Source: Acytostelium subglobosum LB1 (taxonomy: Eukaryota; Evosea; Eumycetozoa; Acytosteliales; Acytosteliaceae). Taken from it: DNA of 64,000 nt. The DNA lies in contig NW_012236494.1 of the NCBI RefSeq assembly GCF_000787575.1, positions 62,001 through 126,000 on the forward strand, in the 5' to 3' direction. The notes beneath the pieces are model-generated. The model was given only the letters and a program-made list of their open reading frames with translations. It searched no databases and had not been told where the DNA came from. Positions within the stretch are counted from its first letter, which is position 1, and each line of letters begins with the position of its first letter. Shown in pieces: positions 49,725 through 59,785 of the stretch. A program made the translations under genes and the position numbers.

Positions 49725-50513
49725 GATTGGATCAAGATTGATACCAAGTAGATCATCCTCTTCTATATCGTTTGATGATCCAACGCTTTGATCGTTCAAA
49801 GGTGAGTCGCTGCTTATTGGTATGTCATTGGGGTGTGGAAACATGGGGAATGTGAATGAACTATTCTTCTTCATCTCTCGCTCATCATGACTGACACTAG
49901 CCTCCATCTGATATCCAACGCCTCTGAACAGGATCCTCGTGCTGTTCAACGTCTTGATGATCTTCCTCTGGAACAGTCTGGTGGCAAGTGTTGGCGCCAC
50001 GATCAGACCCACCACAAGGATACTAGCAACGATCATGAGCGACGACATTAACGAGTCCCATATCTGTGAGCCCTTGTTCTCGCGTGGCGAAAAATATAGT
50101 ATGATGGTGATGTCGATCAATGTCTTTTTGACCAGAAGTTGATTGAACCATCGTCGTCCAATTGCCGTGCTAGTCATGATGAACACGAATGGCATCAGGA
50201 TGATGAAGCTGATCCAGAACAGATCTTCGGGAACGATGATGAACACCAAGTATACGTATAGTGAACTGAACAGACTGGCATATACCAATGTGGCACCATT
50301 GATGATGGCCGTCCATACTGAGAGAGTACATGTGATAATTATACAAAAGATCGGTACGAATAACAATGTGTTTGGATTGATATTTGATGGAATTAGAGTG
50401 AGTATGGCTGAAAGAGTAACAATGGCAGCCTCTCTCAATGCTATAATAGTTTCAAATCTCCATAACTTCTTCTTCTTTCCAGTTGTATTATAATAATATT
50501 GTTTCAGTTTCAT
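47250..50513 (-). CDS. FUSC/aromatic-acid-exporter-like multi-span membrane protein
   Basis: A 1087-residue intronless protein. It has two hydrophobic blocks of about five or six spans each. The first (about 20-195) starts FETIIALREAAIVTLSAILT. The second (about 700-880) includes LRGIWMCATVGLVMSPSLGA, GFHRLIGTVLGGGLGVLIMM and FSYAGAVFALTLMIITYGEF. The G-T-x-x-G-G motif and the duplicated layout with a long helical cytoplasmic linker are typical of FUSC/ALMT-like transporters (efflux of aromatic or organic acids). An Asn run and Ser/Pro-rich loop lie between the halves. Substrate is unknown. It could sit at the plasma membrane or vacuole. Confidence 0.85.
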
Positions 50514-52527
50514 CTAAATTATTGATTATTATTAGTTATACATGTATGGAATATCATGGCCATATGACTGAATAACTTACTCTTTATCTCTCTCTTTAAC
50601 TTTTAAAATGTGATGTTTCGATAATTATGTGTCTTTCTTTGAAAGTAGCAACATAACTGTTACACCTTTGACTGACCGACTGACTGACCAATAACAATTG
50701 ACCAGTGTTACTTTGTTAACCAATGGATGGTGAGTAAGCAAAAGGCGCAATAAACACACTCGCTATTGTTGTTGTCGTCGTTGTAATTATGTATGTAAGT
50801 GATAGCGCGTATCGAAACACCACACACCACTGTCGACTGACTGACTGCGCCGATCTTGTGCAAGTGTATCTCTGTGAGTGTTATTGTGAGTGAGTGAGTG
50901 AAGTGCAAGGTGTGTGTCTTTGTGCAGGTGCTTATCTCTTGGACAAGGTGACTGTCAAATGTATTATGTAACTATCTCTTTCTATCTATCTATCTCTTAT
51001 AAATATTGTATGTGTGAATAAGAGTAGTGATAATATCTATCTGTCAGGTCAGGTGCTTGATATCAGGTTGTGATTCTTTGTCTTCCATGACACGATCTTA
51101 AGACGACCTTGTACCCAATGTTCACTTCGAGAGACAAGCTTATTGGGGCAGATGTCAAGCCCAATAAAACACTTTGCTTACATGGTCCTCTGTTTATTCA
51201 TCCAAGGACCATCTTTGTACCGATTTGGTAAACGGGTGGGCCTCTCTGTCCACAAAACAATCGGCAAAAGTTTAAACTTTAAACCCTCAGTTAGTTTCAG
51301 ACCGAACTAGTCCAACCAACAGACTAGCCTGGGTTGTTAGTGGGTAAAGTAGAGAGAGATAATAAACGACCTTCTTGCAAGAAGTAACACATAACCTAGG
51401 TTATAGCTTCGTAGGTAGGCACGTGTCTGTAAGCAGTCTGTTTACATTACAAGACGACTGACTGATACAATGATGAAGTCTGTCTGTTGTCTGTTGTATG
51501 ACAAGAGCTAGTGTAGTCCTATATCAATCAACATATGTTGGTATTACCTGATCATTCGAATGGTGTTTATTAATATCACCATTATGATAGTGATCGAAAT
51601 GCGCCATGTGATAGAGGCTCGTCGTGTTAGTCTATCGAAAGGGATCTATTGCAGGTTGAATGTAGTTGTTTGATTGAGGATGATTGATTAGCATTCATAT
51701 AGCATGTATATATGATGATCAATAATGTAATCATTCATACCTTGGGGATGATGACGTGATAACGGTGCAGTGCATTACTCATCAAACGACGCTAATTGAC
51801 TTTGATTGTATAATGATTGATTGAGTAATGTTGATTGATTGATATTGATGATTGAAGTGTACATATTCGAACTTGATGCTATCTATTGTTGTTTGTTTGT
51901 TTGATTGTTGCTCTACTATCGCTTAATGATGAGTGTTATCCTTTGGCTTGACCGAGTCAAAGATAAACTCTGCTACACAGTAAACAGCAAACAGACCGAC
52001 AGCCTGCTTGAAGCCTGGAAGGACATTGTGGAACTTTGGCTTGAAGATTGGGGAACTCCTCCATTCATTAATATTTCCGTGAACCATTTCTATAATCTTA
52101 TATATATAAATATATATGTAATGTTATCTGTATCTGTATCTGTGTATCAAAGTCATTACGAATGATCAACAAAACATGAAAGGGGTGAGTAACCCCAGAG
52201 TGAGTTCTCTTAAATGAAAAAAATCCAACAAAGTTGTAGACAAGGACAAGTGAAGTTGAAATCAATCATTATCTTTATTCTCTATTATTTGTGTACACAT
52301 ATATATATATATTTGATACAAACATAACTAACAACAAATATAAATATATTTACTATGGAATAAGGATGTCTATTAGGACATTAAAGAGTATTATCACTAT
52401 CAATCATGTCTGGTTTGTATCATACTATATATTAAACATCCAACTAACAAATCTCCATTATTATTTATTAACATCCTTTATAACTTAATAAATATTGTAC
52501 AAACATAATCTAGATACCATAATAAAG
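50514..52527. promoter_or_regulatory. 2 kb divergent intergenic region with paired palindromes
   Basis: Between opposite starts of the FUSC-like and Alba-like genes. It has runs such as GTGAGTGAGTGAG near 50885, CTAT repeats near 50985, and two adjacent perfect palindromes at 51371-51404 listed separately. An 86-codon frame at 51905-52165 has no recognisable family and is not called. A regulatory region or an unannotated non-coding RNA are both possible. Confidence 0.4.
51371..51404. promoter_or_regulatory. two adjacent 14-base perfect palindromes
   Basis: CTTCTTGCAAGAAG at 51371-51384 and ATAACCTAGGTTAT at 51391-51404 are each perfect inverted repeats with no loop, separated by TAACAC. The layout suits two dimeric transcription-factor sites; as RNA each would be only a weak hairpin because there is no loop. 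Confidence 0.45.
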
Positions 52528-53176
52528 ATGGAGAAAGAGCCAGAGATGGAAGTGAAGATGGAACCGGAGAATGATGATGATGTTGTCCCAAAGGTGAAGT
52601 TGGAGGATGTTGAACAAGCTTGTGATGTCAAAGTATTCAACAACAATTACAACAACAACAACAAGAAGGTCAAGATATCATTTGACAAGAGCAAATCAAT
52701 GTTCTATTATGGTGACCTCACTGTTAGATTGTTAGAGACTGAGGACGCAATAGACATTTCTGGTTTGGGAAGAGGTAAGTAGCTAGACAACTGTATTATT
52801 GTTGTATTAAGCACTAACATTCCAACAACAACAACAACAACAACAACACACAAGCTGTCTCTAAAGTATGCACAACCATTGAATACCTCAAGTCCAAGAA
52901 CATTGTCAATGTAGTGAGTATGTATTTAATCAAACATCACTACTCTGGTCCAATGTTAATACTAATCATTACAATCTTATGAATAGAGATCCACACTGGA
53001 TTCTCCTCGAGTGTGGAGTTGGTTGTCAGCGTGACCAAAGGTCCAGCCTATGTTGAGTACCTCAAGTCGATGGAAGAGGTAATGTACTAGTTTGGCAATA
53101 AGATGTTATCGTTGCCGGTACTAACACCAAGACACAACAGAGAAAGAGAGCAAACTATGACCATGAAGATGATTGA
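52528..53176 (+). CDS. Alba-like DNA/RNA-binding protein
   Basis: Four exons, 52528-52774, 52855-52917, 52987-53078 and 53141-53176, give 145 residues. The first 65 are acidic then Asn-rich. The rest matches the Alba fold: DLTVRLLETEDAIDISGLGR, a helix SKVCTTIEYLKSK, a beta hairpin (NIVNVVKIHTGF) and VELVVSVTKGPAYVEYL. Alba proteins bind RNA or chromatin in eukaryotes. The final 12-codon exon (RKRANYDHEDD, stop) is supported by a TACTAAC branch-like site and CAACAG acceptor. Without that splice the frame would read through and stop at 53090. Confidence 0.78.
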
Positions 53177-53312
53177 TTGACCAACACCCAATGATGGACC
53201 GTGTCCAGTGGCTGTCAACAGCACTGTTCGTATATATTTATCTATGTATATATCCAAAGATGATACATTAGTCGACAATTATGGAGAATAAATATGATAA
53301 TCAATCAATCAA

Positions 53313-54695
53313 TCAATCCAAAGTGACTGTGACAACATCCATGAAGTATCTTGATATGATGATGGTTAGGAGAATGATTAGGGCAAATGTTCGATTGGAG
53401 ATAAACATGCGAAGACATGATCGTGGGTCATGGAAGTCCACTGTCTTCATCTGCCATGCCAAGTGAAGTGCTCCAATAGTTGTGCCAACATAATAGATCC
53501 ATGGCATTGATGCTGCCATTCCTGCCATATTGAGTGCGCCAATGGTCAGTGCAGAGAACGCTGAAAGTATAACACGGCTATTCTCGCCAAATGCCTGTGC
53601 AGTTGACTTGACGCCGATCTTGACGTCGTCCTTCTTATCCATGTGTGCATAGATTGTGTCGTAGACCAATGTCCAGGCTATACCGGCCACGTACAGTGGC
53701 AGACATATGCTCCAGTCGCAGTAGCCCTGGACTGCCGAATAGCCCACCAGTGCGCCCCAATTGAATGCAAAGCCAAGCACAAGTTGGGGATAGTATGTAA
53801 AGCGCTTCATGAATGGATATACAATGACGATAGGTACTGATGCCAGTGACAGTAGTATACTAGAGGGATGGAGGGTAGGTGTTATGTGTTAGTTGCCTAA
53901 GGGGTCGGTTGTCGCGCGACATGACATGACCTACGTGTATGGGTTAAAGGTGAGGAGAACACAGAATGATACTCCGAGTTGGAAGGCCAACAGTGCCAGT
54001 GCCTTCTTGTGTGTGAGCTTCATTGATGCTAGGGGTCGAGAGCGTGTTCGCTCAACCATTCGATCAAACTTGTAGTCGGCCATGTCATTGATGACACAGC
54101 CAGCGGAGCGCATTAGTATGGCACCAGTGGCAAACATCACCATCAGCTTGATGTCGGGAAGTGTGCCTGGCGCAGCGGCAAATGCAGTGCTGAACCAACA
54201 TGGATAGAGCAGCAATAGAGTGCCAATAGGCTTGTCCAGTCGTGACAGACGTAGATATGGCTGTATTGATTGCGGACATTTGTCGACCCATGTTGGCTGC
54301 TGATTCTCAACACTCTTGTCAGGTTGGTCGTTGTCCACCGGGTGCTGTTGCGGTGCTACATCGATCTGACCTGATCCTACACTCTTCAACAAAGGACTTG
54401 AAGGTGAGACAGTTGACAATGACCTCCTGCTATTCTTGGCTCTAGAAAGATCGATGTAATATAATGTATTGAAGCTTCCACAATGATTGCTGCTGCTGTT
54501 GTTGATGTGTTTGTTATGTGTGGAAGCACGTGCTAACACTGTTGTTGTTGTTGTTGTAGTGGTGGTGAAGTGATAACTACCAAACGCTAGATGTGGCACT
54601 ACACCTTTGATTGAGGAGGAGGCAGTGGTAGAGACCAGTCTAATACCACCTCTTGCAATCCAACTAGTAGTATTGAAGCATGCTTTGCTCAACAT
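53313..54695 (-). CDS. coq2: COQ2, 4-hydroxybenzoate polyprenyltransferase
   Basis: Mitochondrial inner-membrane enzyme of ubiquinone synthesis that adds the polyprenyl tail to 4-hydroxybenzoate. Exons 54695-53935 and 53859-53313 give 435 residues. The first 100 or so are Ser/Thr-rich and basic, a likely mitochondrial presequence with a Thr run. The UbiA motifs are intact: NDMADYKFDRMVERTRSRPL near residue 203 and YDTIYAHMDKKDD in the second half. About eight hydrophobic segments follow the family pattern. The intron lacks the CAAT repeats seen elsewhere. It converges on the Alba-like gene, with 136 bases between stop codons. Confidence 0.93.
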
Positions 54696-54979
54696 GATGA
54701 TGGTCTATCTGTTTATGTAAATAGGTTGCTTTCAAGAGTAACCCAACATCAGAAAGTTGGTCATCTACAAAAAAACGATCAATCTATTGTGATATTTTGT
54801 GGGACTTGCCCAGGATTAATCAATGGTGTGTCACAATAAATTTACATTGTTTGTAGAACCGGTCCTTTATATATAGGAACATATATACTTTTTTGGATAT
54901 ATATTTATATAATTAGAGTCATAATGTTTTAATATCATTAGGTTTATCAAATTATTTATAATATTTATCTAAAAACAAT

Positions 54980-55261
54980 ATGAAGTTTATTATCATTATC
55001 ATAGTTCTATGTTTCCTATTAAAAATAATTAAATCTCATCCTTCCTTTGTTTTGGATATGCCTGGTTTTGATATTATTGAGCCAGAGAAGCCTAACTTTA
55101 ATCCTTATTTAGATCCTGCCAAGAAAACGATAGAAGGCCTATCCCAATTGAATTCCGGAATTCCTATATCATTCCATGGAATGCCTGGTCTCCCTATGGA
55201 CTTTGGAGCAGACTATGACCCTTATTTTCAGTCATCAGAATCGAGGAACAGTTTTGTTTGA
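54980..55261 (+). CDS. small secreted protein
   Basis: A 93-residue intronless protein. A strong signal peptide (FIIIIIVLCFLLKIIKS) is followed by a Pro/Phe/Asp-rich mature part without cysteines (HPSFVLDMPGFDIIEPEKP). The upstream region is very AT-rich, as expected for a promoter. No family recognised; the gene could be lineage-specific. Confidence 0.65.
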   Translation: MKFIIIIIVLCFLLKIIKSHPSFVLDMPGFDIIEPEKPNFNPYLDPAKKTIEGLSQLNSGIPISFHGMPGLPMDFGADYDPYFQSSESRNSFV

Positions 55262-55333
55262 TTACCTAATTGCAGTTAATTACGAGGTGTGAAGGCTGGA
55301 TCTATCGTGGTTGGTTGCCCAAGAGTGGGTAGT

Positions 55334-56566
55334 TTATAAATAGATGATAATAAAACATGGCTTGGCTTGTTCGACGTTGTATACGATGCATTCGTCGTAG
55401 TTGAGCGATTGGCCAGTCTCGCCCAGCACACTGTCAAAGCCCGCAGACGGGCTTTTGATCGTGACATGATCGTTATATAACTTCTCTCCATTGCCGACGA
55501 GCACGTCGGCGATGAACATGTACTTGTAGCCAGTGCCACCGTTGGTGTAGTCGTGGCTCTTGGACGACACGCTAGAGAAGTAGATGCCAGGACCAAAACG
55601 TAGGAAGTTGTTGAAATTGTTGGTGCTGTTTTGAGTGGGCAGGATGAACGACTGTTCGACGATGCGACATACGTTGCACTTGGATGAGCGACACAGCGAC
55701 ATGCCTCTGACGCCCAGGCCGCAATCGACCTTTGTGCCATGGAAACGTCGGCAACTGTTACCGGCCTTGAGCTGTTTACCATTCTGCTGCTTCTTGCTGA
55801 CAAATTTGCCAACGGCTTCGATCTCGCTGCGCTTGGCTTCGAAGCGGCGTACAACGTCCATCGCCGGATTGACCTTGAGGATGTGTTGGATGACGCCACA
55901 GGGCTTCTTTGAGATGGGATGGTGCCATTTGGACGTGAATTGATCGGATACGGTTTTGAATTCCGGGTCGCTTGGGTCGAGCTTCATGACCGAGGCAAAG
56001 TTCTTCCTGTCCTGCACAGCGTGCTTCTTGGTGCAGTAGTCGTAGCCACTGGCGCGAGGATTGTTGCAACCATTCAGCTTGCAGAAGTTGGCAGCAGGCG
56101 AGCCAACACCGGTGGTGGGTGAGCCTGAGGATGAGGAAGAAGCAGACAAGGTGCTGTAGTGCTGTCCATGGGTCTTTGTACAAAAGTCATAAGGGTAGCT
56201 TGCAGGCCTCGTGCAGCCTGTGAACTTGCATATTTGCGCGGCGGGGATTGCAGTCGAGGTCGTTGATGTCGTAGAGGTCATTGGCTGTTGCTGCGAATTG
56301 ACCCATTCATTATATTGTGCGACATGAGTTCGTGAACAGAACTCTGAACCTGCGTAAACGGTATTTGAGCAACCTTGTAGTTTACATATTGTTGCTGCAG
56401 ACGACGATGATGTAGTCGTAGTCGTCGTCGACGTCGACATTGTCACATCAGTGTCGCGATCGCGCGATGGCAACTGGTAATACATTGATCCATGAGTGCG
56501 TCCACAGAACTCGTATCCAGGGTAGACGCGAGTGCTGCAACCAGGGTATTTACAAGTGATACACAT
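55334..56566 (-). CDS. PARP-fold ADP-ribosyltransferase with four Cys/His knuckles
   Basis: A 410-residue intronless protein. Four copies of a small knuckle, C-x4-C-x10-C-x3-H (for example CKLQGCSNTVYAGSEFCSRT plus H), lie near residues 5-25, 61-81, 113-133 and 162-182, joined by Ser/Thr linkers. The C-terminal 180 residues form a PARP catalytic domain: RRFHGTKVDCGLG with H276, RFGPGIYFSSVSSKSHDY with Y329, and LNYDECIVY with E392, so the H-Y-E triad is complete. A CRSSKCNVC pair sits inside the domain, as in fungal PARP-like proteins of this architecture. It should transfer ADP-ribose from NAD+. It is divergent from the NADAR gene, 224 bases away, and probably shares control with it. Confidence 0.88.
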   Translation of the reverse strand: MCITCKYPGCSTRVYPGYEFCGRTHGSMYYQLPSRDRDTDVTMSTSTTTTTTSSSSAATICKLQGCSNTVYAGSEFCSRTHVAQYNEWVNSQQQPMTSTTSTTSTAIPAAQICKFTGCTRPASYPYDFCTKTHGQHYSTLSASSSSSGSPTTGVGSPAANFCKLNGCNNPRASGYDYCTKKHAVQDRKNFASVMKLDPSDPEFKTVSDQFTSKWHHPISKKPCGVIQHILKVNPAMDVVRRFEAKRSEIEAVGKFVSKKQQNGKQLKAGNSCRRFHGTKVDCGLGVRGMSLCRSSKCNVCRIVEQSFILPTQNSTNNFNNFLRFGPGIYFSSVSSKSHDYTNGGTGYKYMFIADVLVGNGEKLYNDHVTIKSPSAGFDSVLGETGQSLNYDECIVYNVEQAKPCFIIIYL

Positions 56567-56790
56567 CTCCTAGCCCTTTGAGCTGTTCGTAGTAGTATAT
56601 GTACTTTATATGTATATAACAATGAAGTGAGTGAGTGAATAAATGAAAGGTCCACTAACTTAATACAAGATGTGCTTATCCTAAAACTCTACTCAACTTC
56701 ATTTATAAACATCTATCTCTCGCTCATGCATGTAAATGTACACGTACACGTACATCATATACGGTCGCGACTAACATATACAACAAGAGA
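56567..56790. promoter_or_regulatory. shared promoter of the PARP and NADAR genes
   Basis: Only 224 bases separate the two start codons. A GTACACGTACACGTACATC-like tandem (near 56735-56757) is the most striking element and contains repeated ACGT cores. Co-regulation is inferred. Confidence 0.5.
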
Positions 56791-57690
56791 ATGAAGATCA
56801 GCGACTTACCAAGCGATAATACGATCATGTGGATCACGCCGTCGCCCTTGGTGATGACCACAGAGGACAGAATGATGATCGAGCGACTCGAGAGCTGCGG
56901 CAAGCGATTCATCTACGTGCACCCAGAAGACGTCAACCTGGTCAACTACAACCGATGTCTATTCATACTCATGTCGGCCGCACAGTGGTCCTATCAGCTA
57001 GCCGTACACAACATGCTGCCCTTGGACGACATCAAGGTGCCACTCATTCTACTGCTGAGCCAGGTCACGCCGGTGGGCCTGCCACCCACCTGCCTCAAGG
57101 ACCGAGAGCTGATCACACACAGCCAGCTTGCCAACAACTACTACTTGGCCGCTGACACGCGTCGTTGTATGGGCAATAATGCTCGACAGACTGACACAAG
57201 CACAGGCCCAATCTACTTTTATCACCAAGACCAGCCATACTACCAGTTCACCAACTTCTTCCAAGCGCCATTCGAACTCGATGGATTGACGTGGCGCACG
57301 GCTGAGCACTACTTCCAGGCACAAAAGTTCGTTCCACATCACAATCTGGTTCAGTACGTCAATGAACTAAGGACGCCACGCGAAGCATTCGAGTTCTCGC
57401 GTAATCCCAAGGTCAAGGATTCGCTGCGACACGACTGGCGAGACATCAAAGACGGCATAATGTACAAGGCAGTACAGGCCAAGTTCAATCAGAGTCCAGA
57501 GCTCATGGAGTTGCTGATCAATACAGGAAAGCGCGACCTGGTCGAGCACACCAGGAACGACAACTACTGGGGCGATGGAGGCGATGGAACCGGGCAGAAC
57601 CGGCTTGGACTAATTCTCATGAAAGTCAGATCAGAGTTGCAAGACAGGTACTGGCATTCATCATCATCCACCAGCGTGCCAGCACTATAG
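56791..57690 (+). CDS. NADAR-domain protein (possible ADP-ribose glycohydrolase)
   Basis: A 299-residue intronless protein. The C-terminal 155 residues form a NADAR (YbiA-like) domain: QFTNFFQAPFELDGLTWRTA, EHYFQAQKF, a middle NPKVKDSLRHDWRDIKDGIM, then LVEHTRNDNYWGDGGDGTGQN and RLGLILMKVRSEL. These are the family's conserved blocks, including the Glu of AEHYFQAQ and the W-G-D-G stretch. NADAR proteins act on N-glycosidic bonds; some remove ADP-ribose from guanine in conflict systems, others act in riboflavin metabolism. The first 115 residues are a separate alpha/beta part (RLESCGKRFIYVHPEDV, CLFILMSAAQWSYQLAV) I cannot place. It converges on the seven-knuckle gene, 107 bases away. Confidence 0.88.
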   Translation: MKISDLPSDNTIMWITPSPLVMTTEDRMMIERLESCGKRFIYVHPEDVNLVNYNRCLFILMSAAQWSYQLAVHNMLPLDDIKVPLILLLSQVTPVGLPPTCLKDRELITHSQLANNYYLAADTRRCMGNNARQTDTSTGPIYFYHQDQPYYQFTNFFQAPFELDGLTWRTAEHYFQAQKFVPHHNLVQYVNELRTPREAFEFSRNPKVKDSLRHDWRDIKDGIMYKAVQAKFNQSPELMELLINTGKRDLVEHTRNDNYWGDGGDGTGQNRLGLILMKVRSELQDRYWHSSSSTSVPAL

Positions 57691-57797
57691 CAAGACATGC
57701 GTCACATCGATGTAAATATATAATATATTATAGTTTAGTATACATTCAACATGGGCTGGCTCTCATCCTGGTGAGGCCTTGGACCCAAACTCATTCA

Positions 57798-58400
57798 CTA
57801 CTGGCCACCGGCATGCAGTTGGCCATGAGTGCGACAGCAGAATTCGTGTGGAGAAAATACAGGCTTGGTGCATCCAGTCAACTTGCAGGTTTGAGATATG
57901 TTGGTCGATGTCGTCAAAGTTGGAGTGGTGGTCGTACTCGTAGACGTAGTGGCTGGCTGTGCCGTTGGCTGTGCCGTTGGTTTTGCTGCTGGTTGTGCTG
58001 ATGGTTGTGCAGGCGGAGTAGCCACTGGACCTGTTGAACTGTTGGCAGCAGTAAGACCCTGGGATTGGGACTTGTAAAGCCTTCCATGATTCTTGGAGCA
58101 GAACTCGAATTGACCGAATACTGGATTGTTACAGCCAGCTATCTTGCAGGTTGATGGTGTCATTGACTTTGGCGGTGCAGCAGCAGCAGGCGGTGTTGTT
58201 GTTGTTTGTGTTGGGGATGAGGTGGCGGCATTCGTTGTCGATGTTGATGCCGTTGATTTTGTTGATGTCTGCTTGCTGCTTTGATGTTGCTGAGCATGGC
58301 CACGAGAGCAATACTCATGTGGAGCAAACACTGGTTGTGAGCATCCAGAAAGCTTGCATGTTGCGGGTGCCTGAGGCTGTGATTGGGCCTGCACCTGAGA

Positions 58401-58439
<39 letters not shown>

Positions 58440-59743
58440 TGTGCCATTGCCAAGCTGAGGCTGAGCAACAACAGGTGATTGAATGGTCTGTGTTGTGACC
58501 ACATTGCTTGGCTGTATCTGAGACAACAATAACGCCTGTTGGAACTGCTGACCATGCGAACGTGTGCAGAACTCATAACCAGGATACAAAGCCTTGTTGC
58601 AACCAGGAAGCTTGCATGTTGTAGGCGCCGCGGCGGGTACAGCAGGAGCAATGGGAACAACCACAACAACATTAGCCTGTCCCTGAGTCAGTGTGCTCAA
58701 GAACTCATTGGCATGTGTTCGCGTACAGTAATCGTGACCTGGTTGCACATCCTTGTTACAGTCTGGCATCTTGCAGGTCAGTCTTGTCTTGAGTACCACA
58801 GGGTTGAGACTTGTCTGATACAGGTGGTGGTGAGTGCGAGAGCATGTCTCGTGGCCACCAGGAGCCACTGGCTTGTCACAACCGGCCAACTTGCAAGTGT
58901 TTGGGTCCTTGACCTTGTTGGTAATATCTGTCGTCATATTCTCGTCCTCGATAAGGTAGAAGGTGTCCATGTACTGCTGAGCATGAGTTCTTCCACAGAA
59001 GTCATGGTCAACGTCGTGGACTGGCTTAAGACAACCTTTGAGTTTGCACAGTCCCTTTGTTGTATGCTGTGCATAAGGATGGTATGGTGCTACATTTGAC
59101 GTAGTCGTCGATGTCGATGTTGTTGCAGATGTCGATGATGGTGATGGCAAGGAGGTAGTCGTCTCCACACCCTGCATTGGTTGAGATTGGTCTTGATCTG
59201 CGCCACTCTCAATCGCCATTGTGTAGTCGATGAATTTGGTTCCTTGATTGGAAACGCGAGTTGAGTTCTCTTGTGTCATTATTGGTATAATGGTGATCTG
59301 GGAGAAAGGATGTCAGTCAACTGCATATCAAGATGCATGTGTTCGAACGAATTGCAACATACTGATGGTTGAGTGACAATGGAGTTGGTGATCTTGCCAA
59401 GTAGTGCGAGTTGGTCCTGTGTAATCTGATTGGCCAACGTGCTACAACAGTTGAACACACGGTCGTAGTCTGCTTGGTTCAGTCCATGGTAGAGCAGGTA
59501 TAGGATGGACTGTTGGACAACAACACGCATCGGTATCTTGTCAACACTCTCTGATTGTGAGGTGTTGAGCAGTTGAGCTACATTATCAACCAATCCTGCT
59601 GGCTGGGTATCAGTTGTAGTAATATTGAGTATGTCCTTGCAGACCTGGCACAATGCCTCGACATTGACAGGTTGTTCGGCATCGATCTCATAGCTGTCAG
59701 CCAGTCTGACCAACAATCCAAACTTCTCTTGATTCATTGTCAT
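57798..59743 (-). CDS. seven-knuckle Cys/His repeat protein of the ADP-ribosylation island
   Basis: Exons 59743-59363 and 59297-57798 give 626 residues. The N-terminal 127 residues are a predicted all-helical domain (FGLLVRLADSYEIDAEQPVN; QITQDQLALLGKITNSIV). From about residue 211 to the end come seven copies of the same knuckle as in the neighbouring PARP, for example CKLPGCNKALYPGYEFCTRS plus H and CKIAGCNNPVFGQFEFCSKN plus H, with Gln/Thr/Ala/Pro-rich linkers including a Gln run and a (PTAQPTAQP)-like tail. No catalytic domain is visible, so it looks like a reader or scaffold. It is divergent from the ART gene, 42 bases between start codons. Confidence 0.85.
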
Positions 59744-59785
59744 CGTGTATCTGTCTGTTTGTTAGTGTATCTGTGCACACAGTGA

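Noticed and set aside
51905-52165. An 86-codon frame in the 2 kb spacer
   Set aside because: No recognisable domain, no supporting splice signals and AT-rich composition at its end; kept only as a note.
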